From assembly GCA_028551475.1 (NCBI GenBank), contig CM052358.1, forward strand, positions 20,114,853 to 20,178,852: 64,000 nt of DNA. Reading direction: 5' to 3'. The notes under the pieces were generated by a model. The model had not been told where the DNA came from, did no database searches, and saw nothing but the letters and a program-made list of their open reading frames with translations. A program made the translations under genes and the position numbers. Shown here piece after piece: positions 12,301 through 24,283 of the stretch. Positions within the stretch are counted from its first letter, which is position 1, and each line of letters begins with the position of its first letter. Origin of the DNA: Casuarina equisetifolia (Eukaryota > Streptophyta > Magnoliopsida > Fagales > Casuarinaceae).

Positions 12301-15300
12301 ATTCTAAAGTTTCACTTTCATTAACAGCTCTCTTTATCAGCCTGTGAACTGTTGATCTTGTGGCCTGGCATGAAAATGTTTATCCAACATTGCTAGAAGA
12401 GGCTAAAGGAACTAGATGGCTGACAATATGCTAGGCATTCAGTCCTATATATAAAGGTGCTGTACATATCTGATTTGTTCTATATGATGGATGTGAGATA
12501 CAACTTAATTTAGATATTATTGAAGTTGATTTAAAAGGTTTGGATGGCTTGTGTGTTTTCAGAAGCTCTTCAATGTGAAGTAATTATAGCATGCCCATTT
12601 GCGGATTCTGATTACCATGTTTGGTTGAATCCTTGGTGTCCATTTGTCAAATATATTTATGAATGGGAATTCTCTTATAATAGCTATGTTGCATGGATAC
12701 TTCTGTAAGGGAGATTCATTTTAAGATGCATCCTGATATGTAGCAATTCATAAATGTATAGAGAAGAATTGATTTAGAAATTCTCCTTGCAAATGTAGCT
12801 CTTGGATAAGTATCTGATTCATTTTTAAACTATAGAATTGGATGTAATTATCAATCAAAAAATAGCTATTATTGGTGAAAGATACTTTCTTTGTGTTGCT
12901 TTCGCATAACTATTTTTATAGTTTCCATGCCTAATTTCATTCTCAACCACTGTGTTGTAAATTTTTTAATCATTTATTTTATTTTATGCCTGCAGGATAC
13001 TTAATGCATACTCCAAAGTACCTCCAAAGTCAAAGGTGTCTTCAACTAAAAGGTATTGGTTGTCAATTTCATTCAGTTGCTGTTTTATATTAAATGAAAT
13101 CTAAAATAAGAGGGCATGATGATCTTTTTGTATTTATAAATTTGGATTCATCGAACTTTCTATTTGAGTAACTACCCTCTCTGATCTATATCATGACCTA
13201 TGTTGCAGTCTTCTGGGATCTCCAATAAATCATTTCAATTCTACCGATTATTGAGTAACTTTGCAATTGTTAGTCAAGGGACCAAAGCAATTGTACAAAA
13301 CATTTGTGCTTTTACAACCAGCATTCTCTTTTTCCCATTTAAGCTTCCTTTTTCCTTTGAAATTGTGATCATTTCATTCTGATACAGTTGTACCGTATCT
13401 GAATGTTTTTCTCATTGTTGCATAGTTTCTACATCCTTGGCTCTACTTCGATCTTGTTTCCAGTTTCCTAGTTTGATTATTGCAACTTGATCGTGTTTCA
13501 TTCTTTGGAATGTAACAAATTGGATTATGAGGTTGAACTTAATTTTTTTTAAGTTTAAGCTCTTATTAAATGTGAATGAGTTATTTCATGACGTTGTCAT
13601 GATTTGTCAGTACATTAAAAACTTCCACTTATTCTTCATTTTTGGTGGTGTTAGAGGTCCTATCTTTGGCTGGTATGTGCAACATACATTTGTTCTGTCT
13701 GTTATCATACTGTTATAGATATACTTGTTTTAAAATTCAAGAAATAATGCTTGGTTATGTTTCACTGCAGTGAATTTGAGGAACTGGAAGCAGTCCCAAC
13801 TATGGCAGTTATGGATGGTCCTCTAGAGCCATCAGCATCAACTGTTGCCAATGTCACAGATGTACCTGATGATACTTCCTTTGTGAACTACTTCAGTGTA
13901 TGTAAATTGGAGTCTTTTGGGGAATTTTCTGGAAATTTTCTCATGGAATTTTATTATCTTCTAACAAGATCGTACCTCATAATTAACTGTAATTTAGATG
14001 TCTTCATTTGACATGTAGCTTTCTTATCATTCAAGGATTTCTCTTTCTCTTCAAGACTTGTTCTTAGGAATTGATATTGTCTTTACCAATTAGAAACCAG
14101 CCGTTAGAATAAAGTTCCACTCCTTGGTTCTTTTCCATAGATGGACATTGTGATGGTATAGTGAAAAATTTGTCCTCTTTCTATGTTGAACTTCTCGCAA
14201 TTAGTGAGATGAAGAAGTGTCATAGTTCTAGTAAGAGGCGAGACTCAGATCCAATGCCAACATGGGGTATAACAACATGCCTAGTCCAAGCAACACAGTA
14301 TTTATAGATAGGTTTTGGTATATGGAAGGACTTCTGTGAAAAGATGAATTTATTTAATTTTTTAGCTGGAAAGAACTTGTACTAGATATATCTGGAGACT
14401 AACTATGTTGCAGCAAGGCTTTTTGTATTGTTGATTCAGTTTTCCCTGTGCATTACGCTAAAGGGCTTCTTTAATCCTTATGTAGATGACATTCTACTGA
14501 TCAGTCAACTTATCTTTTGCTGCACTGAAAAGACGAGTCATATGTGACTTGTTTCCGTTTAGGCTTAACTGACTCTATTGACTTGCTCCCTGCAGGCAGC
14601 TATGACAATTGGGAACGTTTCAAATGCAGCAGTCGCTGGACAACCTTACCAGTCCTCTGTGACAGCCCCTCCACCTTCACGTCCTGTAACTGCTGCCTCT
14701 CCCACATTGCCAACATTGCAAATGCCATCTCCTCCTTTGTCATCAGCTACTCCTTTAATGTCCCTCCTTGACACCCCTGAATCTAACAGCAACAGCTGCC
14801 AGATCACCAATCTTGTGAAGCCCTCTTCATTTTTTGTTCCTCCTCCTTCCTCTGCAGTGGCGCTGCCACCTGCCTCCCCATCCAAGCCTACGGCTTCACC
14901 ACTTCATCCTGGGTTGAATCTACAACGCCCATATGGTGCTCCTTTGTTGCAACCTTTTCCACCTCCCAACCCACCACCATCTCTTACTCCTCTTTCTGTT
15001 CCAACTCCAAACTATGGACCAGCTATTAACCGAGATCAAGTCCAAGATGCACTTCTAGTGCTTGTTCAGGTTAGTTGTCTATTTACTAACCTGTTTGATA
15101 GCATGTGGTGGTTAATTTATCGTTAAGGAGGAATCATTAATGAAAAAGTCATGTATTTTGTGTTTGCATTAGATTACATCACTTCTTTGATGGCTAGTTG
15201 CTTGCTAGCAGAGCATATGCTGAAAACTCTTTCTTGAGATCTTTACTGGCAGAAGGAATTAAAATTTATGGTTGAATTAGATTTATATGCATGTAAATCT

Positions 15301-16480
15301 AATACCTGCTTTCACTTCTGACTAGGGTTGGCCTTGCTGGCAGTGGAAATGTTATAAGCATCTTTTAAATTGGAAATAAGTTAGATTATTTTATTCAGAA
15401 TATTTGTTCAAAGAAACTGGAGTAAAGGGATGTGGTGAGAGGCTAAGAGAGTCTGATTCATGTCCGTCATTTATGATTGTGTGTACAACTGGTATAATGC
15501 TCACTGGATTTGTGGTAGATGGAACTGCTTGGCTTTTCAATCCTGTCCTTCTATTGCCACTTCACATAATGATGTATTTTGCTTTTATGATAGATGGAAT
15601 ATCTGTGTTATCTTTTTTAGGCACGTATGCCTCACATTTGAACTCAAACGCTAGTGCAAAAACTAGGTTTAATTCGAAACTCACTGTACGACCAGTTTTT
15701 AATTGAAAATAGGACAAAGCTTAGGACACTAGACCTTTTCCCCAATGCAAAAAGTATCAGTGAACATGGTTTTAACGAGGGATGTAATGTCACAGTTGCC
15801 GACATAAAAACTGGAAAGCTGATCACTTTTTGCAGCAGCTGATCTTATTTTCTAGAGTATTGGTTGCATGCTTCATTCTTCACATTTGATTGATAGTGCT
15901 AAGTTTCTTATTGGTGCGAATTTGGAAATTGACAGTAGCAAGCATATTCTGTATCTTCTGTTACAAAAAATATTTGTTTTTCCATGCGTCCTATTAGCCT
16001 AGTCCTTAGCATGCTTTTTTCTTATTTTCTGGGACTTGATTGGTGTTGATCTTTGCTGTGCCGCAATCTTGTTTGAAAAAGATCTAAGCACCTACAATTG
16101 AGATCTAAAAGTACCCTAATTAAGGTCTGTCCCATTGGTCGAATGTTCCTTGGACCTCTTATTCTTACACTTCCGTGATAACTCGAGTTAACTCTTCTTG
16201 TTGGCAGACAACAACCTTAACCCATATGTTCCCACTGTCAGACAGTAAGCTATTCTCAAGTTCAATTATACTTCTGTGGGATAATTTCCCTCGCTCGCTT
16301 ATTGACGATTGTGTCCTACTTGAAATTTGATAATGGAGGTTTTTTTCCCCATTTGCTCAACAAAACACTCCTGGGTTCAATTTGTCTTTCCATCGGATCT
16401 TATCAGCTCTGCATATGTGGCAGGACAATCAATTCATTGACATGGTGTATCGAGCTCTTCTGAACGCACACCATTCATAA
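9398..16480 (+). CDS. DCP1: mRNA-decapping enzyme subunit DCP1
   Basis: DCP1 is the EVH1-domain activator of the decapping enzyme DCP2 and acts in cytoplasmic P-bodies in 5'-3' mRNA decay. Exons are 9398-9556, 9659-9699, 9805-9854, 10383-10527, 12996-13052, 13771-13897, 14596-15069 and 16424-16480, giving 369 aa, close to the length I recall for Arabidopsis DCP1. The EVH1-like domain covers about residues 10-150, with NLTVLQRIDPFVEEIL, DVEGSLFVVKR and the conserved NGIWFYNARECEEV. A Pro/Ser-rich linker follows at about 200-335. The C-terminal segment DQVQDALLVLVQ, completed by an 18-residue last exon (DNQFIDMVYRALLNAHHS), is the DCP1 trimerisation motif. Intron 4 is unusually long (about 2.5 kb). 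Without the small last exon the protein would read through into intron at 15070 and lose half of the trimerisation helix. Confidence 0.93.
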
Positions 16481-17569
16481 CCCATTGGAACAGGCAGAGC
16501 GGTCGCGACGCTGGAATTTTGTTTATTATGTGGTTCTTTTCTATTGCCTTTTTTTCTTTATAGCTGAAGTGCGTGTAAGATATGAAGACTGTATAGCATT
16601 TATCTCTGATCATCTTCCTAATGAAGTACGTTTTGTTAATATTGGAAGTACTCTGATTTACACTGGTATGGGAAGCTGATAAATTTACATATCGCATCCA
16701 AGTCTTACACCATGCTTTATCTTCCTTTTCCTAGACAAAAGAGGTGCCAGGAATAGAGTGATTCAACCGGTTCGAGGAACCTTTTATTTTAACTGCGAAG
16801 CTGTGATGCCACGTGGGTACTTAAATAAGGAAAAGGATTATTCTTTCATTCTCCTCTCTTGAACTAGGCAAAAGTATTTCAACAAATGAGAATTGTAACT
16901 GTGATTTTGGGGCTAGTATATCAATAATTTGGTTGATCAAGTTTAATCATTTTTAGCCGTAATTTGTTCTTAATAATCTTTGTCCCTTGAAGATTAGGAG
17001 TTTGAAGGACCAGAAGTCATGGTATCTTATACGCTTGTTATTCAGATAACAAAAATAGGGGTTTTGGTTTTGGAGGGTCAGATTCTTATAACTCCTTGTT
17101 CTCTCATTTTTATTTGAAAGTTCTTGATTTACAACTGATTGAGCCCTAATGTCTTATCAGAAACTAGCATTTTGAATAAGTTATCTGCCTCGGATTAAGA
17201 GTATTTCATTACCCTTTGGTTAAGTATAAACGAAAAGGTTAACATTGCAGTGACTATTCAGCTGGACGTTGTTTCTTTCTTCCCCAACTTCAATTGTTAG
17301 AAGCTGGGTTCATCAAATTTTGTGCGGATGGAGTATCCATAACTTCCTACCATGTATGGTTTATTACCTTATTGATATAGTGGAGATTAGTATTTCGAGT
17401 TAATAATGGGAAGAAAAAAAAGGGTAATTTCAATTAGCACACATGGATGAAATTAAAACTTTTGTAGGCGTAGTTTTATTTTCTGAGCACGTTCTTCTCA
17501 ACATCTACCAAACGTCATTAATTGTTCCTTTTTGTTTTGTCATGTCATTTCATTCATTATTGGAGCAGA
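16481..17569. other. DCP1 downstream region
   Basis: This holds the DCP1 3' UTR and spacer up to the outer end of the gypsy element. It is AT-rich with no conserved open frame, and no terminal repeat or RNA gene was recognised. Confidence 0.5.
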
Positions 17570-18287
17570 GGTAGGCCTGAGATCTAGTAGAAGGTTTGTT
17601 CCCCAGCAAAGCCTAATCCCATACAAGCCAAAGATTGTTAATCCTCCTCCTACTACTTATTTTTTTCCTTATGATTTAAAACTCAAAAGATCTCCAAATC
17701 TACAAGGATCCTGTCTTCCACTTAATTGACCTTCATTTTAGAACTTTTGACAAACACCCTGCAAACATACAACTTTTTCCCCGCATAAGCTCAACAATGG
17801 CAGCTTAAGAAACACCCAATATCATGTTGCAAAATAACCAAGTAAAATGCTCCCACGACATTCCATAAAAATTGCATAAACATAAATTTAGAGAAGAGAA
17901 CGGAAACTCATTAAAGTTGGCTTCCACCCATGGGAGACCCGTGGGTTCAACTAACTACTAATAAATCAAAATCACCCAAACATATATCACTGCTACTAGC
18001 TATCAACTACACACCAACACATAAGTCAAAGAGAATTTGAGGAAGCCTAGTCCCTTCAAAGGGAGACTTGCACCTTGCAGCCTTAACACTTCCAACCAAT
18101 GGGGTTCTCCCACAATTTACACAAGTTCCAAATGCTTTCCAACTCTCTTAAAAGGCCCTACAAATACTGAGACTAAAAAACCTTATGACATCATTTTCTA
18201 CAAACCAACAAGTTACAAAGCAATAAAATAAACATGGGTTGTAAATCCAATAAAGCCCATTGACAAATTAACAAAAATCAACCCACA
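17570..18287 (-). repeat. 3' LTR of the gypsy element
   Basis: This is a direct repeat of 22715-23436. Shared blocks include AGATCTAGTA(G/A)AAGGTTTGTT, AAGCCAAAGATTGTT, AACAAGTTACAAAGCAATAAA and GCCCATTGACAAATTAACAAA. The inner end reads TGTGGG on the minus strand at 18287. The other end has lost its terminal CA (GGTAGGCC in place of TGTAAGCT on the plus strand). Relative to its partner it lacks about 60 bases near 17925 and carries about 50-60 extra bases near 17645-17690. A purine-rich stretch just outside the inner end (GGGTGAGAGGGATGG, minus strand) is a plausible polypurine tract. Confidence 0.85.
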
Positions 18288-21200
18288 TTAGTTCTAATAC
18301 CATCCCTCTCACCCAAAGGTCTTGCCTTTAAAGGTCCATATCTAGATATCTCTCTTTCATTGTCTCTAGCTTCTCCCAAGTTATTGCTTATGGTGCTAAG
18401 CCTTTTCAATGTACTAGAATCTTGGTCTTTCCCTTCTTTGTTTTCCAATCCCAGATTGCTTATGGCTAGGCAATTAATGCTCCATCATTCCCTAAGATTA
18501 GGGGTAATTTTGATTGCACTTGGACAATGGGGCTAATGCACCTTTTGAAGGAAGATACATGGCACACAAGGTATATTTTTTCCTCATGTGGAAGTTTTAG
18601 TTTATAAGCTACAAATCCTACTCTCCTTTTCACTTCAAAAGGCCCATAATACTTTAGTGCGAGATTTTGATCATTTCTAAGAGCTACTAATAGACTTTTA
18701 TGCCACTATAATCTTAAGTAGACCATAGCCCCAACTTTGAAAGACTTTTCCTTTTTATGTCTATCATAATTCTATTTCATCCTATGGTGTGCCTTTTAAA
18801 TCTTATGTTTTGCCTCTTTGATAATCTTATACCTACTCATAAGTTCTTGTTCTACAAATTCCATAGTTATTAATCCAAGAATATATGAAAGTAAATTAGG
18901 CAAAGGTCATCCATAGACAATCACATAAGCAGTTTTACCTATAGACACATGTGAACTAACTCAATTTTTAAGTTCATCCCCTATAAAGCATCATAAATAC
19001 ATCTCAAGAGTCTTACTCATTGCTTCCATTTGCCCATCAATTTAAGGATGGTAAGTTGATGAATGATGGTTGGAGGTGCACTGCAAATTAAAAAGCTCCA
19101 TCCAAAAAGCACTAGTAAGAAAGTCCCTATCACTTATAATTGTTTTAAGCATTCCATAGAGATTTAACACCTTGGTAAGAAATTCCGTTGCTATTATTAC
19201 TACTATATAGGGATGCTTGAGAGGTATAAAATGGGTCATCTAAGATGATATATCCACCATAACCATTATTGTCATGTTATCCTTTAGTAGAGGTAGCCTT
19301 TTAATGAAGTTCATAGACAAGTTTGACCAAATTTCTTCAAGAATGGGCAATGGCTACACAAAACCAATGAGGAATGAATTTTCAACCTTGTTCCTTTTAA
19401 CATACTTCATAGCTCATCACCACTTTTTTTTTCCATGTTTCTTTATGCAAATACCCTCTTGATACTTTGTAATGTTTTTGTAATTCCTTTGTAAGTATCA
19501 ACATGCATTTTTTTAGCTATATCATTAGTTATTCCCAAGTTCGGTCATCAGTAAATTCAAATATTCCAATACACCAACCCTTAACCTTCCAATTTCTCCT
19601 AGCCTTTCCTCTCTAAATTTGTTTAGATAACTTATGTATGTCTGAATGATTCTTCACTTTCTCTTGAACAACTTCTAACCATTTAGGAATTAGTCAAGAA
19701 ATATCCCAAACCTTTGCATCTTTTTTCCTAATTTAAACCTTTGAACAACTCACCTTTTCTCCTTAATAGTGCATTTGCAACAAAATTTTATCTCCCTGCC
19801 TTGTATTGAATTTTAAAATTGAACCTCAATACCTTAGCTAACCACCTTTGCCTCCACAAAGTAGTTAATTTCTATTCACATAAAAAATGTAAAGTTTGAG
19901 AATTAGTACGTACATGAAATGTTGCCCTAACAAATAAGTCCTCCATTTTTGAATGTCTAGTACCATGGGCAACAATTTTCATATTCCAACAACTACAAAG
20001 ACTTTCCTTTTAAAGCTTTATTAAAGAAAACTATTAGACCTTCCTTTTATGACAATAGTTATGCCAACACCAATGTTAGATGCATCAATTTCAACTACAA
20101 ATGTCTTACAAAAATCTAGTAAACATAACACAGGAGCTCTGGACATTGTATGCTTTAACACATTAAAGGCATCTTCTACTTGTTTAGTCTAATGGTAATT
20201 CCCTTTTTTAAGTAACTATGTTAATGGTGTAGCTAAAGCTCCATAATTTTGTATAAATTTCTTATTATAACTAGTCAACCCTAAGAATCCTTTTAATTTC
20301 TTATAGTTATGTTAGTATTACTTGTATTTTATCAAGATATGCTAAAACTCCATTCTTTCTAATAATATGCCCTAAGTAATACACGTCATTTTCCTTAAAG
20401 GAAAACTTACTTTTCTTTACAAACAACTGCACTTTTTGTAAAATTCTAAATACTCTTTCAATATGCTTTAAATGTTCATCCTAAACCTTACTATATATTA
20501 AAATATCATCAAAGAAGATTAATACAAACTTCCTTAAACATTCTTTAAATACATGATTCATGAGGGCATGAAATATGGAAGGGGCATTTGATAGCCCAAA
20601 AGGCATAACCAAAAATTCATAGTGGCTCTCATGGGTCTAAAAAGTTTTCTTCTCAATGTCCCCTTGTTACATTCTAATTTGATGACATTTTGAGTGTAAA
20701 ACTAGTTTCGTGAAAAATCTAGCCCCTTAAAGCTCATAATCTACACATATAATTAGGAACTTATCAACTATCAAAATTGAGAATTTATCTTTGATAGTTA
20801 CCCAATTTAGCACTCTATAATCTACACACATTTTCCAAGACCCATCATGCTTCTTAATTAACAACATTGGAAATGTATAAGGATTGTTGCTAGGGTGAAT
20901 TACCCTTGAAACTAATATTTCTTTAATTGATACCTATATTACTCCTTTTTTATATTGGGGATATTTAGACTCACACCCTCCTTTAGAGGAATTCTATGAT
21001 CTACCAATTAGTTAGGAGTCAATCCTCATGGTTCCTCAAAGATCTTGGCTTATTTCTCTAACATCTCATCCAACACCTTTCTTCTTTCAATATTTTGATT
21101 GTTTATCTTCTTAACCCTTATCAATTCAGCTTTCCCATGCTATCTTTCTTCCATATCTTCATATTCAATATACTTAATCCCTTAAATATACATCAGTAGT

Positions 21201-22714
21201 CCAACTTTTAACTTCTTTAACTCCTTCTTTATTGTTGATTCTTCCATTATTCTACTAGGTACCCCTTTATAAGCCTTTAACAAATTCTTTTTCCTTCATT
21301 TTTAAACTTCACTATTAAGTTTTCAAAGTAAAAAAAAAAAAACCTATGTTAGAGTACAATATTCCCAATACAACATCGTTTCAATGTAATTGTAGCTCCC
21401 AAAAGTCCATTAAAAATTTACCTCAACATATCAGCACAACCTTTCACACTTTACCTTACCCACATTAGCCGTAACTACTAATAATCCTTCCTCCTTTCCT
21501 GGCTACAACCCAAGCTTTTTAGTTGCTTTTGTAGATAGAAAGTTATAAGTACTCCTTGTATCCATTAAAAACTGGTTGCCCAAATTCCTTTTTATTAACT
21601 GTTCCTATCACTTTTATAGTTTGAGGAGTATACACCCTTTTCAATGCATTGAGGAATATCATAGGTAGCTCATGGTTCTTGGTTAACATTATCTCATGCT
21701 CCCTCATTTGTTGATCTCATTCCTCCTCTAAACTTTTCTTTACTCCCTCCTTCAGAATATCCAATAAAAGCACAAATAACTATTTACACTTGTGTCTCGA
21801 AGTAAATCTTTCACCATAGTGAAAACATAATCTTCTCTTTTTATGTTCTTCCATTTCTGCACTTATCACCTTTTTGATGGGTGAATTTGGTTTGGGTTTA
21901 TATGCAATGAGTTATCACCCTCTTCCTTATTACTACTTTAGATCAAGCTTTTAGTTTGTTCTTTGCCTAAAAAATCTTAGCATAGCTAGATATTTGTGCC
22001 AAATTAATAAGATTCCTAGATTGAATATCTAGCATGAGATTCTTCTTTAAACCCCCTAAAAGGAACCCAAATTGCTATTTGTTAGTAAGACCCCCACTTA
22101 TTTTCATGACTAACTTATGGAATTTATCTTGGTACTTCTACACATCCTTAGTTTGTCTCAACTTATAAAATTTTGTATACATATTGTGGTACTTAGTAGG
22201 CCCATAAGTATCCATCCATAGATTGAGTGAATCATTCCCATGTTATAGGTTTACCTTTTGTATTCTGCTTAAAAAAATTCAGACAAATCACCGCATCTCC
22301 TTCTAAATGCCAAGAGGCAATAGTTATTTTTTGTTTTCTTTCAGGGTTTTATAATAATTTTTTTAAAAAAATAAACCATATAAATCCATCCTATTGGATT
22401 AGATTCCCTATCATATTTTAAAAATTCAACCTTGCCTACCTTTATTTTTCCTTTCATGTGTGACTTATTCCCAAAGTTGTTGCCCCTACTCAACATTCTA
22501 TCCTCATTTTGTGGCCCACCAAAAACTTTTTATTAACAATTGCCCAAAGTCTCACCTTTATCCTTGTTTGGACCCAAGGCCTCTATAAGTGTTGTCATCA
22601 TTTGTGTCATTTCTTCCATTTGGCTCACTATTTGAGCTATAGCCTTCCAAATGGCCTATACTTTTTCTTCTACTTCCTAAGGATCGATTAACTCTTATAC
22701 CAAATTGGAACTTA

Positions 22715-23436
22715 TGTAAGCTTAAGATCTAGTAAAAGGTTTGTTTATTGGCAAAGCCCAATTCAATCCAAGCCAAAGATTGTTTTTCCAAATCTATAAG
22801 GATCCTCTCTACTACTTAATTGACTTTTCTTTCAAAACTTTGACAAATTCCTTGGAAGCATACAACTTTGTCTCCAACACAAGCTCAACAATGACAACTC
22901 AAGAAAAACCTAATATCACATTACAAAATAACCAAGTAAGAAGCTTCCATAATATTCCACAAAAATTGTAAAAACATAAATCTAGAAAAGAGAAATGAAA
23001 GCCATTAAAGTTGGCTATTAAATCATCCTTAAACTTTAAACATTGAGCTCCACAAAACACTTAGTTTTTTGCTTCCAACCACTGGAGACCTGTAGGTTCA
23101 GCTAACTACGGATAAACCAAAATCACCCTAACATAGATCATTGCTACCAACTATTAGCTACACACCAACACATAAATCAAAGGGAATTTAAGGGAACATG
23201 GTCTCTTCATAGGGATAATTGCACCCCACAGGTTAACTCTCCTAGCCAACGGGATTCTCCCATAGTTTACACCAATTCTAGATGCTTTTCGATTCTCCTA
23301 GAAAGCCCTATAAATATTAAGACTAAAAAGCCTTACAATATCATTTTTTACAAACCAACAAGTTGCAAAGCAATAAATAAACATGGGCTATAGAACTAAA
23401 AAAGCCCATTGACAAATTAACAAACATCAGCCCACA
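22715..23436 (-). repeat. 5' LTR of the gypsy element
   Basis: This is the partner of 17570-18287. It starts TGTGGG at 23436 and ends ...CTTACA at 22715 (minus strand), the canonical TG...CA ends. The primer-binding site lies about 12 bases inside. The many substitutions and two large indels relative to the other LTR indicate an old insertion. Confidence 0.85.
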
Positions 23437-24212
23437 TATGTTCCAATTATTGACATAATTTTCTAAAGTTTAAGGAAGACTTTCATTATGCATCTTTACT
23501 TATCCCTTTCTCTAAAAAAATGATAGTACAATATTTGTTAAGATATTAAGGCATTAAAATTAGAAGGCTTAAAGTCCAATCTAAAATTTAACTCAAAAGT
23601 ATAAGAAATTTTTTATATTTAAACAACTCCTTATATGTATGTCTTAACAATGTATAATAATCACATTGTTAACATACACCTTCACCATGGTGGATGAATA
23701 TTGGCTATCAATAGTGTTAAATAATGAATTTGTAAAAGTGACAAATGAAAACCTTGAATGAATATTAGAGATAAAAGTAACTTAAAATTTGGTACCATAT
23801 TAAGATATTAAGATACTAAAATTAGAAAACTTAAAGCTTAACTCATAAGCTAACCAAAAGAGTTAAAAAAAAAAACCTTCTTTAATTTAAATTTTTTTCA
23901 TGTGTATGTCTTGACAATGCAAGATAATCCGTACCATTAACAATTTCTAAATTTATAATTTTAAGGTGAGATTCCACTTCAAGTTAAAATTAAATATTAC
24001 CAAGAAATGATCTTTGTTGATTTCTTCATCCTTAATATTCCATTGAAAGAGTATCAAATCTTTTTGTCCGTACGCACAAAAATTGGTAAGGCTTATGCCC
24101 CCTCTAAGTCTCTATATTTGGAATTGCAAGCTCAGAAGTTGATATTTTAACAAACTGACCCCAAGCCTCTTTTCGCTTTGACACATTTGCGGATTCAGAG
24201 CTACGCGTTACT

Positions 24213-24216
<4 letters not shown>
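23437..24216. other. Spacer upstream of the RRM gene
   Basis: AT-rich sequence. A partial internal duplication is visible: the segment around 23540-23590 (AAGATATTAAGGCATTAAAATTAG, AGGCTTAAAG) recurs around 23800-23850 (AAGATATTAAGATACTAAAATTAG, AACTTAAAGCTT), and TATGTCTTAACAATG near 23638 recurs as TATGTCTTGACAATG near 23904. This suggests an approximately 265-base tandem duplication. No gene was seen. Confidence 0.5.
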
Positions 24217-24267
<51 letters not shown>

Positions 24268-24283
24268 CCCCCCACCCCCCCCC
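24217..24283 (+). repeat. CT microsatellite and C-tract touching the RRM start codon
   Basis: About 24 CT units run directly into two runs of nine or more C separated by one A, and the tract ends immediately before ATG at 24284. CT-rich leaders are common in plant genes and can act as Y-patch or GAGA-type promoter or leader elements. The frame stays open through the tract as (Ser-Leu)n followed by proline, but no ATG initiates it in that frame. Confidence 0.9.

Larger units (their letters stand above)
17570..23436 (-). mobile_element. Degenerate Ty3/gypsy LTR retrotransposon, minus strand
   Basis: Read on the minus strand, the element runs 5' LTR (23436-22715), primer-binding site TGGTATAAGAGT (22702-22691, tRNA-iMet type), gag, pol and 3' LTR (18287-17570). 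Recognisable islands in the usual gypsy order are a CCHC-like knuckle (LCFHYGERF...HKC, near 21835-21785, second Cys replaced by Tyr), a protease island MDTRST (near 21565, Gly of the D-T/S-G triad replaced by Arg), the reverse transcriptase motif MPFGLSNAP (near 20610-20585), the active-site region FVLIFFDDI (near 20530-20505), the RNase H start VVEIDASN (near 20105-20080), an integrase core with TIISDRDF and AFWMELF (19239-19042), and a post-integrase tail with LALKYYGPF (near 18660). Stops and frameshifts separate them, so the copy is dead. Integrase after RNase H places it in Ty3/gypsy rather than copia. No target-site duplication is visible. Confidence 0.88.
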
